In this document: positions 22,034 through 31,755 of the stretch, in pieces
How the letters are laid out: each line of letters opens with the position of its first letter
Numbering within the stretch: position 1 is the first letter of the stretch
Origin: Sinohyriopsis cumingii
Lineage: Eukaryota; Mollusca; Bivalvia; Unionida; Unionidae
Reading direction: 5' to 3'
NCBI GenBank assembly: GCA_028554795.2
Contig: JAPYKE020000037.1
Coordinates: 2,253,501-2,317,500 of the forward strand
DNA length: 64,000 nucleotides
Notes under the pieces: generated by a model
Databases searched by the model: none
Seen by the model: the letters and a program-made list of their open reading frames with translations, nothing else
Told to the model about the DNA's origin: nothing
Translations under genes and position numbers: made by a program

Positions 22034-22393
22034 GCTTTCGCTTATAAACATATATAGTTTGTATAAAAAATTTAACAACAAAGAAACCATTGGCGTAAAC
22101 CATTTAAATTAATCGTGTTGGTGCATGTCATCGTTTTAAATTTTTCTACAAGTCATTTTGGGGCTACTAGATTGTAAAACAAAATCATCATGAAGTACCA
22201 ATCAAATTTATTTCTTCACTAGTCTTGTTGGTTCTGTCATCTTATTGAATTTACCACCGTTGTTCTCGGAACCTCTCGATCTTTTCTGTAATGGATGCAA
22301 ATGGTTTTGAATATGAGTTAATTATATCATCTTTAAGATCTCTAGCACTAACCAAAACATTTGAAAAAGTGTTGTGTGTCAGGGATCGCCATT
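19892..22393. mobile_element. Giant inverted repeat (fold-back-type element)
   Basis: The left arm (19892-20694) and right arm (21447-22393) are reverse complements over about 800-950 bp. Matching blocks include GATCCCTG.CACACAAC at the outer ends, CGGTGGTAA.TTCAAT, TTTACAATCTAGTAGC, GGTTTACG.CAATGG, TGCATTGGGTGACAGTA, AGACAGACTTA, GGTCTAACATTGTTAC, GAACGTGTGT and CAGAGTTAACC inward. Each arm carries a (CA)n/(GT)n tract at the same place (20264-20304 and 21994-22030). A spacer of about 750 bp has no ORF. The right arm has an extra insertion near 21580-21740. No flanking target duplication was found, so the class is unknown. Confidence 0.82.
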
Positions 22394-22479
22394 GTCGCTT
22401 GGCGCCTGCTTTCTCCCTGGAAAATAGATCGTTTCGTATTGATTATAAAAATTTAATTTGACTACATTTTACACACTGC

Positions 22480-23330
22480 TTGAACTTTTTAAGCCGTTGT
22501 TTTCAATTTTCTGGAATTTCGTTTTTGCGTTTCTCAGATGTGGTAATATTTTTATGGACTGAACACATTTCTTTTGGCGTAAATCAGGACTCTCGCTTTT
22601 GTGGCACAAGTGGAAAGCATTCATTCAAGCTAACTTATGTCGTCTTCGAAATCGCTGGCACGGATTTGAGCTAACACTTTAGCTCCAGTGTGAGGCCACA
22701 GGGCACGTCATTTCCTCTTACATTAGCAATTACATCGTTTCATCTTATTGCAAAATTTCATTTGACTAGGTTTCCCACGCATCAGGTCCCTGTATCTAGG
22801 GAGAATATCTTAGAGTCAGAGTATTCATTTCACTCAAACGATTAAGAAAATGGAAGAGTCATCACAGTTGGATTTGCTGGTTAAAGATTTGCTAAGGCTC
22901 ATCCGAAAGCATAATTCACAAGCGAAAGGGGCAACTAAACTTACCCTTCTTGTTGTTGATTTGATGAGAGTCATACGAAAGTATATAAGTGCTGATTAAG
23001 TTTGCTATATCTGCAAGGTAAATGGGTATTTGTCTCCAGGATGCCTGCTTAGTCCAAGAAAGAGAGACTAAAGTCACGATACCTGTTATCGTTGTTACGT
23101 GAATGACATTGGGTGTCAGAGTATCCTAAGAGACAAGTGAAGAAACAAAAACAAGAGGAGAAAGATGAGAGGGGTTAAGAAGAAGAAAGTGATGACGAGG
23201 AAGAACTTGTGCCAGTGAAGAGATGGAAATGGAAACAATGACAATTTGAGCCTATGGGTTGGCCCTGACGTGAAATTTCATACTAACTTCTAAAAGCGAA
23301 TAGACCAGAAAGAAAACGTATGTGTCGTTT
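22480..23330. mobile_element. Polinton-like remnant, divergent gene pair (inverted relative of 10678-11456)
   Basis: On the - strand, from about 22745 downward, the sequence matches the start of the small basic gene at 11235 (TTGCAATAAGATGAAACGAT, then GCTCAAATCCRTGCCAGCGATTTCGA with interruptions, given here in pieces). On the + strand from 22850 lies the zinc-knuckle homologue. The pair is in the mirror orientation of the intact element. Both ends are lost: the giant inverted repeat adjoins on the left and the 562-codon transposon on the right. Confidence 0.65.
22850..23241 (+). pseudogene. Zinc-knuckle gene of a Polinton-like element, broken
   Basis: ATG at 22850 gives MEESSQLDLLVKDLLRLIRK, matching the start of the gene at 11108. 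After a TAA at about 22998 the same frame shows VCYICKVNGYLSPGC, a CX2C...C knuckle-like motif. DTCYRCYVNDIGC follows a further stop. A shifted frame then carries an acidic tail (EEESDDEEELVP) and ends at TGA 23239-23241. The paired knuckles support a nucleic-acid-binding role in intact relatives. Confidence 0.5.
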
Positions 23331-23507
23331 GGTCTTAACGTTTTATAATAACGATGGTGTGTTTTGTTTTTATTGACACTGCATGAAAATGTGCTCTTTC
23401 TCCTCTCTCTATCCGTCTTGGTAATTTTTTATAGTTAGAAGAATTGAAATGGAAGGGGTGTTTTCCTTCACGTACACGCTTAAGGCACGCAAGAGGGTAA
23501 AAAATAA
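23242..23507. other. Flank between the Polinton remnant and the DNA transposon
   Basis: A 266-bp stretch with no recognised feature, ending in TAA before the transposon terminus. Confidence 0.4.
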
Positions 23508-23630
23508 CACTGGACAACAAATTTTTACAAAAGTCATGTTACTGAAATAAAATTAGTCAATTCTTATCAATTTTTATGTGCTGAACACGAATATGACAGT
23601 CAAATTGCAAAATTGGCTCTAGTTTTTTTG
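23508..23630 (+). repeat. Left inverted terminus of the 562-codon element
   Basis: Imperfect inverted match to 25797-25907: the outer 12 bp and an inner block of about 50 bp are the best-conserved parts. Confidence 0.75.
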
Positions 23631-23724
23631 TAATCTGCAAGAAATTAATGTTTACATAACGAAATGCATTCCAATAGTAAAAGGTCAACTGTAATAGCCT
23701 ACCTATAAAAAATCAAGTCATTGA

Positions 23725-25413
23725 CTACATCTTAGATTTCTTCGCCTGTCTCTTGTACAGCTGTTCGGGAGCATCTCTGAGGAGTGTCCAGCAGTAGTCA
23801 GCCAGCATTGTAGTGGACCATTTTCCCTGGTATCTTTGTTCCATTGTTGCGATATCTTGATGAAAACGTTCGCCGTGTTCATCACTAACAATACCACAGT
23901 TGCTAGGAAAGAAATCCAAATGGGAATGAAGGAAGTGAATCTTTAGAGACATATTGCAGCCAAGTTTCTTATACTTCATCAACATGTCTTCTACTAGTTC
24001 CTTATAGTTTTTTGCCCTAACATTTCCGAGGAAGTTTGTAGAAACTAGGCGAAAAGCATTCCATGCTTGTTTCGCGTCACCTTCCAGCAAGTTGTTGAAC
24101 CGGTCATCTTTGAAAAGCTCTCGAATCTGAGGACCCACAAAAACTCCCTCTTTAATCTTTGCTTCGCTGAGTCGAGGGAATTTTTCATGCAGGTATCGGA
24201 ATGCTGGCAAAGTCCGGTCAATGGCTTTCACGAAGTTCTTCATCAAACCTAGTTTGATGTGAAGGGGTGGTAGCAAGATTTTCTGAGCCTCAACCAGAGC
24301 TGGGTGTTGGATATTCTTCTCTCCAATGGCTACATTCTGCCTGTGAGTCCATTCCTTCCTCATGTAGTGCATTTCCCTTGCTCGGCTATCCCACTCGCAT
24401 AAGAAACACATGTATTTTGTATATCCTTGCTGCAGTCCCATTAAAAGGGCCACTACCTTCAAATCACCACAGAGGTGCCAGCTGTACTTGTTATACTCAA
24501 TGGAATTCAGTAGCTGCCTTAAGTTATCGTATGTCTCTTTCATGTGGACAGTATACGCTACTGGAATAGATGGAAGAATGTTTCCATTGTGCAAAAGCAC
24601 AGCCTTGAGACTCAGTTTCGAAGAGTCCACAAATAGTCTCCATTCTTGTGGGTCATGAGTGATTTTTAAAGCATTCATGAGGCCCTCAATATCGGAACAG
24701 AATATCAGATTACTTTCCTTTCTGAAGAAAGGCTCCAATTGCTGGTGGCGCTTTCGATATGCAGTAATTGTGACATCTTCTTCTAGAAGATTCCATTGTT
24801 GGAGTCTTGATCCTAGCAATTCTGCCTTGTTCTTTGATAAGTCCAAATCACGAATCAGGTCATTTAGTTCTTCCTGTGTTATTCTGTGTGGGGTTGATGA
24901 TGCACCACAGTGAAAATCTGGATCACTGCATGCAGATGGACCAGGAGAAGAACAGGTCGACTCACCTTTGTCTTCGTCAGATGAATCAAGAGAATATTCT
25001 GCTGGAGGTTCTGGAATAGGAAGTCCCTCACCATGTGGAACTGGTCTCAATGCAGACGGAATGTTTGGGTAGACTATTCTCGACTTCTTTCGCTTCGTTA
25101 TTCCGCCGGAAAGAGGAGGAACCAAGCAGAAGTAACAGTCATTTAGGTGGTTGCTTGGCTCTCTCCACACCATTGGGACTGCAAACGGCATTGATGACCT
25201 TTTGCAATTCAACCACTGTGAAAGCTGTGTTGTACATGTAGCACAGCATATATGCGGAGCCCAAGGCTTGTCTTGGTCACCAACCTTGCATCCGAAGTAA
25301 AGATGATATGCCTTCTTCACTTGAGAATTGATACTTTTCTTCTGGTTGGCAAATGTCATTTCCCCACAAATATAGCAAAAATTGTCCGCGGTATTAACAC
25401 ACTTTCGAGGCAT
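23725..25413 (-). CDS. Transposon-encoded protein, putative RNase H-like transposase of an unnamed family
   Basis: An intact 562-codon ORF starting MPRKCVNTADNFCYICGEMT. Residues 13-68 hold Cys pairs (CYICG, CCATC) that form a likely zinc-binding head, followed by CYFCLVPP near 93 and a Ser/Asp/Pro-rich linker at about 130-175. The conserved core includes LFVDSSKLSLKAVLLHNG, WHLCGDLKVVALLMGLQ, KYMCFLCEWDSR, LLPPLHIKLGLMKNF, and DEHGERFHQD toward the end. The Asp residues of VDSSK and CGDLK and the later Glu residues are candidates for an RNase H-fold catalytic set, with a CxxC insertion as in several transposase families. That is inference. I recall near-identical uncharacterized proteins in many copies in arthropods and molluscs. 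The lack of any stop or shift suggests recent activity. Confidence 0.8.
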   Translation of the reverse strand: MPRKCVNTADNFCYICGEMTFANQKKSINSQVKKAYHLYFGCKVGDQDKPWAPHICCATCTTQLSQWLNCKRSSMPFAVPMVWREPSNHLNDCYFCLVPPLSGGITKRKKSRIVYPNIPSALRPVPHGEGLPIPEPPAEYSLDSSDEDKGESTCSSPGPSACSDPDFHCGASSTPHRITQEELNDLIRDLDLSKNKAELLGSRLQQWNLLEEDVTITAYRKRHQQLEPFFRKESNLIFCSDIEGLMNALKITHDPQEWRLFVDSSKLSLKAVLLHNGNILPSIPVAYTVHMKETYDNLRQLLNSIEYNKYSWHLCGDLKVVALLMGLQQGYTKYMCFLCEWDSRAREMHYMRKEWTHRQNVAIGEKNIQHPALVEAQKILLPPLHIKLGLMKNFVKAIDRTLPAFRYLHEKFPRLSEAKIKEGVFVGPQIRELFKDDRFNNLLEGDAKQAWNAFRLVSTNFLGNVRAKNYKELVEDMLMKYKKLGCNMSLKIHFLHSHLDFFPSNCGIVSDEHGERFHQDIATMEQRYQGKWSTTMLADYCWTLLRDAPEQLYKRQAKKSKM

Positions 25414-25796
25414 TACTGTTCTTTATTGTACGTAAATGGATAAAATAATAAGTTTTATGTAACAGTAGCTTGAACTGTCTCGCACAACGTCTAAAATATT
25501 TTAAATGCTGAACCTATCTGATTGGGCTTTATATAGTACACTGCTTACGTCAGCTTCAGCAGCCGCCTGGCATTAGTATAATAGGCCTACACATGTATAG
25601 TACACTGCTGACGTCAACTTACTTCAGCAGCCGCATGGCATTAGTATTGCATTGCTTCAGAAAATGATGCAATCAACTGTGGATGATGTGAGCATGATGG
25701 TATTATGCAATGTTACATCATTATTCCGGATGTTGCTGCAGTCCTACTGGAGAAATTTACACAGTGAAACATAGAAAATGAGGTATATGAATATCT

Positions 25797-25907
25797 TCAA
25801 AACGAGAGCCAATACAAATTTTTCACGGTTATATTCGTGTTCGGCACACCAAAATACTACAGATTAGGGCCTTTTCAAGTCAGTAATGATTTCACTGTTG
25901 ACCAGTG
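25797..25907 (-). repeat. Right inverted terminus of the 562-codon element
   Basis: Inverted partner of 23508-23630, followed by TAA. Confidence 0.75.
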
Positions 25908-26149
25908 TAATCAGTCTATTCATCCATCATTTTATATATAAATGGTAAGAGAAAAAGAAAACATATAATGCTAGGAATAACAGGGGTATTCGCTTTGACA
26001 AATTGTAGATATTAAATATATAAAAAATGTCGCTTTATCGCCGAAAATGATTTATAGAAATATATCTGACCATACTGCAACCAGTGTAACGTCAAGAACG
26101 GATAATATGGGAAAATGTGGGCAAGCTGTGTGGAAAATTAACAATTTGA

Positions 26150-27412
26150 TTTTAGACGAAAGGAATATACAAAGAAAATATTAGCAACAGAAACAAGAAT
26201 TTCTAGACAAAGGGTGTAATGACATAGTGAAGGATAAAAAGAATTAGGAGAAAAAGTAAACTAATAATAACACAGTATTGCCCGATAAGATCATCTCAAA
26301 GTAGGTTAACACAAATAAGCAGAGCGAGGTTTTAAAAAAATGGCGAGTTTTTGGAACAAGAAAAAAGAATAGCAAAAGAACAGATAGAAAAAGTACAAGA
26401 ATATAACAAACGATATATAAAAATCAGGCATGGAAAATTTACAGACGACTTATATACAAAGGCAGATGGTATATATCGACTCAGGAGTTAAAGAAAGGGA
26501 AATAAAGGGATATTGTAAGCTTAAATAAAGAAGGATCCTATATATGGGGGTAGGTGGATATACGCATGGAGGTACACACATAGTAGAATAATAATTGATG
26601 TGAAAACTAATGTGATCTTTAAACAAATTAGCGAAGAATCTAAATAAAAAATGCGAGAGTTTCATCTCGGCAGAAGAATTTAAAAATCGATCAGCCAACA
26701 AAACAAAGCCAAGTCGTCAGGATTAGACCGATTATCGTCTGAGCTCTATACATAATTGCAAGACTTACTAAACCTGATTCTAGAAATTGTATTTATTAAT
26801 ATTTTCAATAACCAAGAATTGAATAAGAACATGAAAAAAGGGATTATCACATTCATATATAACGGGAAATTGAGGCATTTAAGAACTGGAGACCCATTTC
26901 ACTTTTAAATACAGATTACAAACTTTGAAGCAAAACTTTAGCGAGCATACGTAAAACATGTATGGGTAAAATTATAAATATTAATCAAATCTGTAGGAAG
27001 AAAGAGATGGATGTCAGAAATAATACACGTGACGTACCATGCTTGATTTATTAGAAACGAAACGAGAGAAAGGAATAATTGCATTGTATAACCAGAAAAA
27101 AAAGCATAGAATGGGATTGAATAAGGTCGTATAAATAAAATTTGCAAAAGCATGGGTTTGGGTGGTATTTGTTTTACAAATGGGGGAAACTATCATATAC
27201 GAATATATCCTTTTCGTGCAGATTAATGTGGCGAAAGCCAACAATTTTCAAAATGAAAGGTCAGTTAGACGATGGTGCTCACTATCGGTGTCAGTTTACT
27301 AAATGGCGATAAAAGTACTAAGCACCTTAAAGATATAAAAACAATGCATGCAGAACAAACACAAGTTCCAAATCTACAACATAAAATACAAATATCTGCT
27401 CAAAAGTAATGC

Positions 27413-27497
<85 letters not shown>

Positions 27498-27560
27498 AAA
27501 CAAAAACGTTAAAGTTACAAGGAACAACAGTTTATTGAGGCCTCAAGAAAATTAAGGTGG
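26150..27560 (+). pseudogene. Tx1/L1-like LINE reverse transcriptase fragment
   Basis: Broken frames encode successive reverse transcriptase motifs: KAKSSGLDRLSSELY (fingers), MKKGIITFIYNGK, TGDPFHF (eroded WRPISLLN), ETREKGIIALYNQ and ERSVRRWCSLS (eroded RSVRQGCPLS). The order and wording match the - strand LINE at 52.6-59 kb, so it is the same family. Upstream Lys/Glu-rich sequence fits the endonuclease-RT linker. It has many stops and is interrupted by an (AT)n tract at 27417-27493. Confidence 0.75.
27417..27493. repeat. (AT)n microsatellite
   Basis: About 38 uninterrupted units. Confidence 0.97.
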
Positions 27561-27925
27561 ATAAGAAACAATAAAATAATATAGAGATGCAAAGATGGAA
27601 TGGAAGATTACATTATATATATTATACTTAACACAGAAAGTAATTCGAAAATGAAATTTAAAGCAGAAAACAAGAACCCAAATTATAGCGATCACAAATA
27701 GCGTCAAACTGGGTCATAATAGGGCGAACAATGAAGCAAAGTTATATGTACATGTATCTTCATGATATATGGGTCATTGAGGTGTAGCTTGTCGAAGTTA
27801 TATTACTAGTCCGTCTTTCATTCCGTGTTTTTGTTAGATTAAGTTTATGAAAACCAATTGTCTCTTGCAAATTAGAATGGATATGCATCAAGCCATAGCA
27901 CTAAATGTATGATACATGCATTCAA

Positions 27926-29170
27926 ATAATAATAATAATAATAATAATGACATTGTATAGCGCCTAATCTTTAGAAGTTCTAAGCGGTTTACAACATTAG
28001 ACAACACCTATAAGATTAAAAATCATATATAATGATATGATTACAATAACATAAAAAAACATGCTGAAAATATTTAAGGTAGGAAACATTATTAGGTCAT
28101 TAAGGTGTTTCTTGCAGTCGAAATAAGTGAGTTTTGAGAGTTCTCTTGAATGTAATCACTGTGTCTTTGTGTCTAAGTTCAGTGGGCAATTCATTCCACG
28201 TTGCTGGGCCCTGGAATGCAAACGAATGCTGTCCATATGACTTTGTTTTCATAGTGGGAATAATGAGTATACGATAGTCAGAAGCGGAGCGTAAGTATCT
28301 TGTTGGTGTGTACACATGGGTGAGGTCGGATAGGTATGTTGGACTGGAGTCCGTCAGTGAAACGTAGCACAGAGAACACATTTTCTGTTTGATTCTGGAT
28401 CGAATGGATAGTCAATGTAGGGTACAGAGCAGCGGGGAGGTGTGCTCTGATCGTGGAACTCTAAGTATGATCCGAGCAGCTGTGTTTGGAACTTTTTGAA
28501 GTTTCTGGAGTAGATATTGAGATGAACCAGACAGAGTTGAGTTACAATAGTCCAGTCTTGAAAGTACTAATGAACACACAAGTATTTTAGTGGCATCAAC
28601 TGAAAGATATTTGCGAATGGAGCTGATGCGTCTCAGCTCAAGATATGCAGCCTTGGTGCAATATGAAAGTACTGTCCAGAGTAACGCCTAGGTTGTGTGA
28701 ATTTAATGTTGGTGCTGCTGATATTTATTGTTTGAGGTAAAGGATGTTAATGAGAAAGTCTTTGTGTTGTGATCAGTTTTATCATCATTCATCTGTAGCT
28801 TGTTACATGTGATCCATGCTTTCACATCAGAAATGCACCTCTCTTCACCTTGGATGGTAGCATCAACTTCAGTTGGGTGGCTAGATTTGTATATTTGGGT
28901 GTCATCAGCATACAATTGGTGCGACACTGGATGATAAATTATGACACTTGAGAGCGGCTGAGTGTAGAGAATGACGCGAACAGGTCCAATAACAGACCCC
29001 AGTGGAACACCACAACATAGATCAACGGGGCTGGAGTGTATTCCATTTGCAGACACAATTTGTGTCCTGTTGACCAATTAGGACATGAACCACAGTAAGG
29101 CGGTATCATGAATGCCAGATACATGCTGGAGACGGTGAAGTAATACATCATGGTCCATAAATTTCTATAA
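27926..29170 (-). pseudogene. CR1/L2-type LINE, 3' portion
   Basis: On the - strand, 29077-28703 encodes the reverse transcriptase palm (GVPLGSVIGPV, QLYADDTQIY, SDVKAWITCNKLQMNDDKT). 28381-28100 encodes the usual CR1/L2 C-terminus (RYLRSASDYRILIIPTMKTK, FAFQGPATWNELP). The 3' end has the typical AAGCGCT/GGCGCTATA-like hairpin sequence followed by an (ATT)n tail (27926-27952 on +). The YADD catalytic motif is intact, but the ORF is broken between 28700 and 28381. The 5' end is truncated near 29170, as usual for LINEs. Confidence 0.85.
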
Positions 29171-31200
29171 ATAGTTATAAGGACATCTGTTTTACATATA
29201 TAAGCCTTACCCTAAGTTCATTTATTACCTCAATGAACGTGATAATTATCTTCTAATACTGTGATATGAGCAATCATATTGTTACGAATTTTACATGAAT
29301 ACAAATATACTAGTTTCATGTCCAGATGGGTAGTTTAAGACTATGTCAAGAAAGATGTTTTGCCAAAGAATGTTCTGTATCATTCATGTTATGTACAACG
29401 TTCAATGTATTTCACGATGTCCGCCATCTTTGTTTTGGAGGCAATTTACGTATTGGAGGCACCTCAGATTTCCACTACGCGGTATATGCAATCATTATTG
29501 AACACCAATAGACCGTTGATATCACTAGTTTTTACATAGAATAAGTTATGCTCAACAAGAAAATAATGCACTTACCTTCACCTGCAAGGATAACGCATTA
29601 GGAAGGTGCATGTTCTAATTTTCCCGCACCACCAGCTTGTTTGGAGGCCAATGTTTACTGTTTATACGTGTGACAAGGATTTTAGTGTTTGACCATACGT
29701 TTACGATTAAGATTGTAATAATATCAATAGCATGTAATGTTTGTTTTGCATCTCAATAATTTAACGATATTTACCATTTATTGAGTCTCAAATACTTGTT
29801 AACAATATGTACTATTTTGGCGGAGTGTTACACTGTGTAGTACAACCGAAGGTTATAAATACGGGTGTCGCGCAAACCAGTCAGTTTCCCTTCAACCGGC
29901 ATCGGGTTTCATATGCAAATGCAATATATAATCGACTTCCAAAAGTGATAGGGAATGTTATCATTCTCTAAGTAGAAATTAAGTAGAAATAATCACATTA
30001 GAAAATATACATTCATTTCTGCAATATAAAAATTAATAGTAAATTTATGTACTAACAAAAATCAACGCTAGAGATAAAGTGTTGAGTACCCTTACGTAGG
30101 GATATAGGACCTCCATAACGCTATTTCAGTACATTTGTATGACTTTATATTTTCATTGTAAAAGAAATGGTCACCCGTTTCGCCTGTTAATTCTATTTAT
30201 TTGAATCCGTTTGTATTGTGATTTTAATGTTACCGCTATGAATATTATAAAATTATTATAGTAAATTATATTTGATCAATATTATTATTTAATACTAATT
30301 GTTGAGACTGCTGGTCATAAGTATATGTACGTTCTGTTATACTAATTTATTTATTGACTAGGAAGAGAATATGTGAATTCTATTATATTGAATTGTTTAT
30401 TGACATTTTAAGACGAAAATAAATCCTCTATTTTTCTCATTCAGATTTTATGTTGTTTATATACTTAGATAAATAAACTCCTCACATATAGGTAGCTAGT
30501 ATAAGAAGCCATTATTTCTACAGGGATTTCGTCTGTTATCAGACGACTTACTATGTACTAAAAGTAAACTGTATAGTCTTTGGTTTTTGAGAGGAGATAA
30601 CTGGGTGATGGTCACCCTAAACGGCGTGTTGATAATAAATCATTGGGTGCTGGATACTAGATAACTAGAGATAGCGTGATAGTACATCACTTGGTGTTGC
30701 ATATTCGATAACTGAGTGTTGGATAGTATATTACAGAGTACCAGAGAGTAAATAACTGGGTGATGATCATTCAAAACGGCGTGGTGAAATGTAGATAACT
30801 TGGTGCTGGAGAGGAAGCGTGGGGGTAATAGATTGCACATTCCTGGGATTTTATCGATCAACGTTTATATTAAACCTATTAATATTTCTCTTAATCATTT
30901 CAGACAACAATCAAAAGACCGACTCGAAGTTAAAAACATTAAAATTTAGCTAAATTATAACGACATTTTAAAACTACACAAAAAGTAGTTAAGTAGTTAT
31001 ATCATGCTATTGGGGTCGAATCATAACTATATAGCGCCCATAAACTAAAGCGGTACGATCGTTGGGAGTAATATAATTATAAAGCTGTCTTCGGTTTAAC
31101 ATGATGCTGGTATTATAGGGTCAAAAGTGTTTATAGGTTCAAACTTACACAAACGATCATGTTTGAAGACACACAATATACTTGTACATACAAACACTGT
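29171..31200. other. Intergenic AT-rich sequence, no gene seen
   Basis: No splice-bounded coding segment is recognised. The only structure is a pair of related segments near 30597 and 30751 (ATAACTGGGTGATG, AACGGCGTG) about 154 bp apart, an old tandem duplication. Confidence 0.5.
30590..30800. repeat. Degenerate tandem duplication, about 154 bp period
   Basis: ATAACTGGGTGATGGTCA...AACGGCGTGTTGA at 30597 recurs with changes at 30751. Confidence 0.5.
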
Positions 31201-31520
31201 CACGGCTCTATGGCCTTAAACTTTGTAACAGAAAGAAGCGAAACCAGCAAGACTATTAAAATCAACAGAAACTTTATTTGTCTAGAATACTAAGTGAAAA
31301 TTAAATCTACACCGTATTGTGTATTAAATACAAGAAACCCCTAAATGTTCTATCACAAGTCCAAAATTATAGAATGTTCAAAATGAAATCCTATAGTCTT
31401 GAATTTCTTCACGTTTCAGAATGTTGAAATCCAGGATTTTTTTAAAATGAACCCTTGATCACAAAGTAGTGTTTTAATTTAAAAAATGAAAATGAGCACT
31501 TTGTAACTCCAATGAATAAT
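31200..31520. repeat. Dispersed repeat family R1, copy 1
   Basis: CTATGGCCTTAAACTTTGTA, GCGAAACCAGCAAG and CTTTATTTGTCTAGAATAC match 42640-42800 closely. Weaker matches are at 33160-33560 and 48300-48860. Two of these copies lie just outside degraded Polinton-like genes (34.2-35.7 and 43.1-45.7 kb), so R1 may belong to the termini of that lineage. Confidence 0.65.
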
Positions 31521-31755
31521 TTAATGTCTTGCTTGAGTCTAGTAGCTTAATCGTAGGCGCTTTGGTCTCCTTTTCCTCATCAGGGAACCAATCTTGATGA
31601 CCCAAACATCGGGCGTTTTCCTGATCTTCATCCAACTGGCACTGAGACGATGGAAACACTCTTCTAACACCTGACGCTCTTTTCCTTTTCTCACCTCCTC
31701 CCAGATTGTCATAATGTTTTCGGCTTCCTCCTTTATTACTTCTGCAGCTCTCCAT
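31474..31755 (-). CDS. Unknown short ORF near the R1 repeat
   Basis: A 93-codon ORF with a basic N-terminal part (GGEKRKRASGVRR) and an acidic centre (QLDEDQENARC). No family is recognised. It lies on the same strand as, and about 2.5 kb downstream of, the degraded capsid-like gene at 34.2-35.5 kb, so it could be a remnant of the same element. It could also be chance. Confidence 0.25.
   Translation of the reverse strand: MESCRSNKGGSRKHYDNLGGGEKRKRASGVRRVFPSSQCQLDEDQENARCLGHQDWFPDEEKETKAPTIKLLDSSKTLNYSLELQSAHFHFLN

Larger units (their letters stand above)
23508..25907. mobile_element. Compact DNA transposon-like element with one intact ORF
   Basis: The 2.4-kb element begins CACTGGACAACA and ends with the reverse complement CACTGGTCAACA. 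A second matching block lies inward: GTGCYGAACACGAATATRAC and ATTGGCTCTMGTTTT at 23578-23630 and 25797-25850. TAA flanks both ends (23505-23507 and 25908-25910), consistent with a 3-bp duplication. One uninterrupted 562-codon gene fills the middle on the - strand. TWA duplications are typical of PIF/Harbinger, but the protein does not look like a Harbinger transposase, so the superfamily is open. Confidence 0.75.

Noticed and set aside
24067..25443. Five or more + strand ORFs opposite the 562-codon gene
   Set aside because: They are antisense shadows of an intact long coding sequence.
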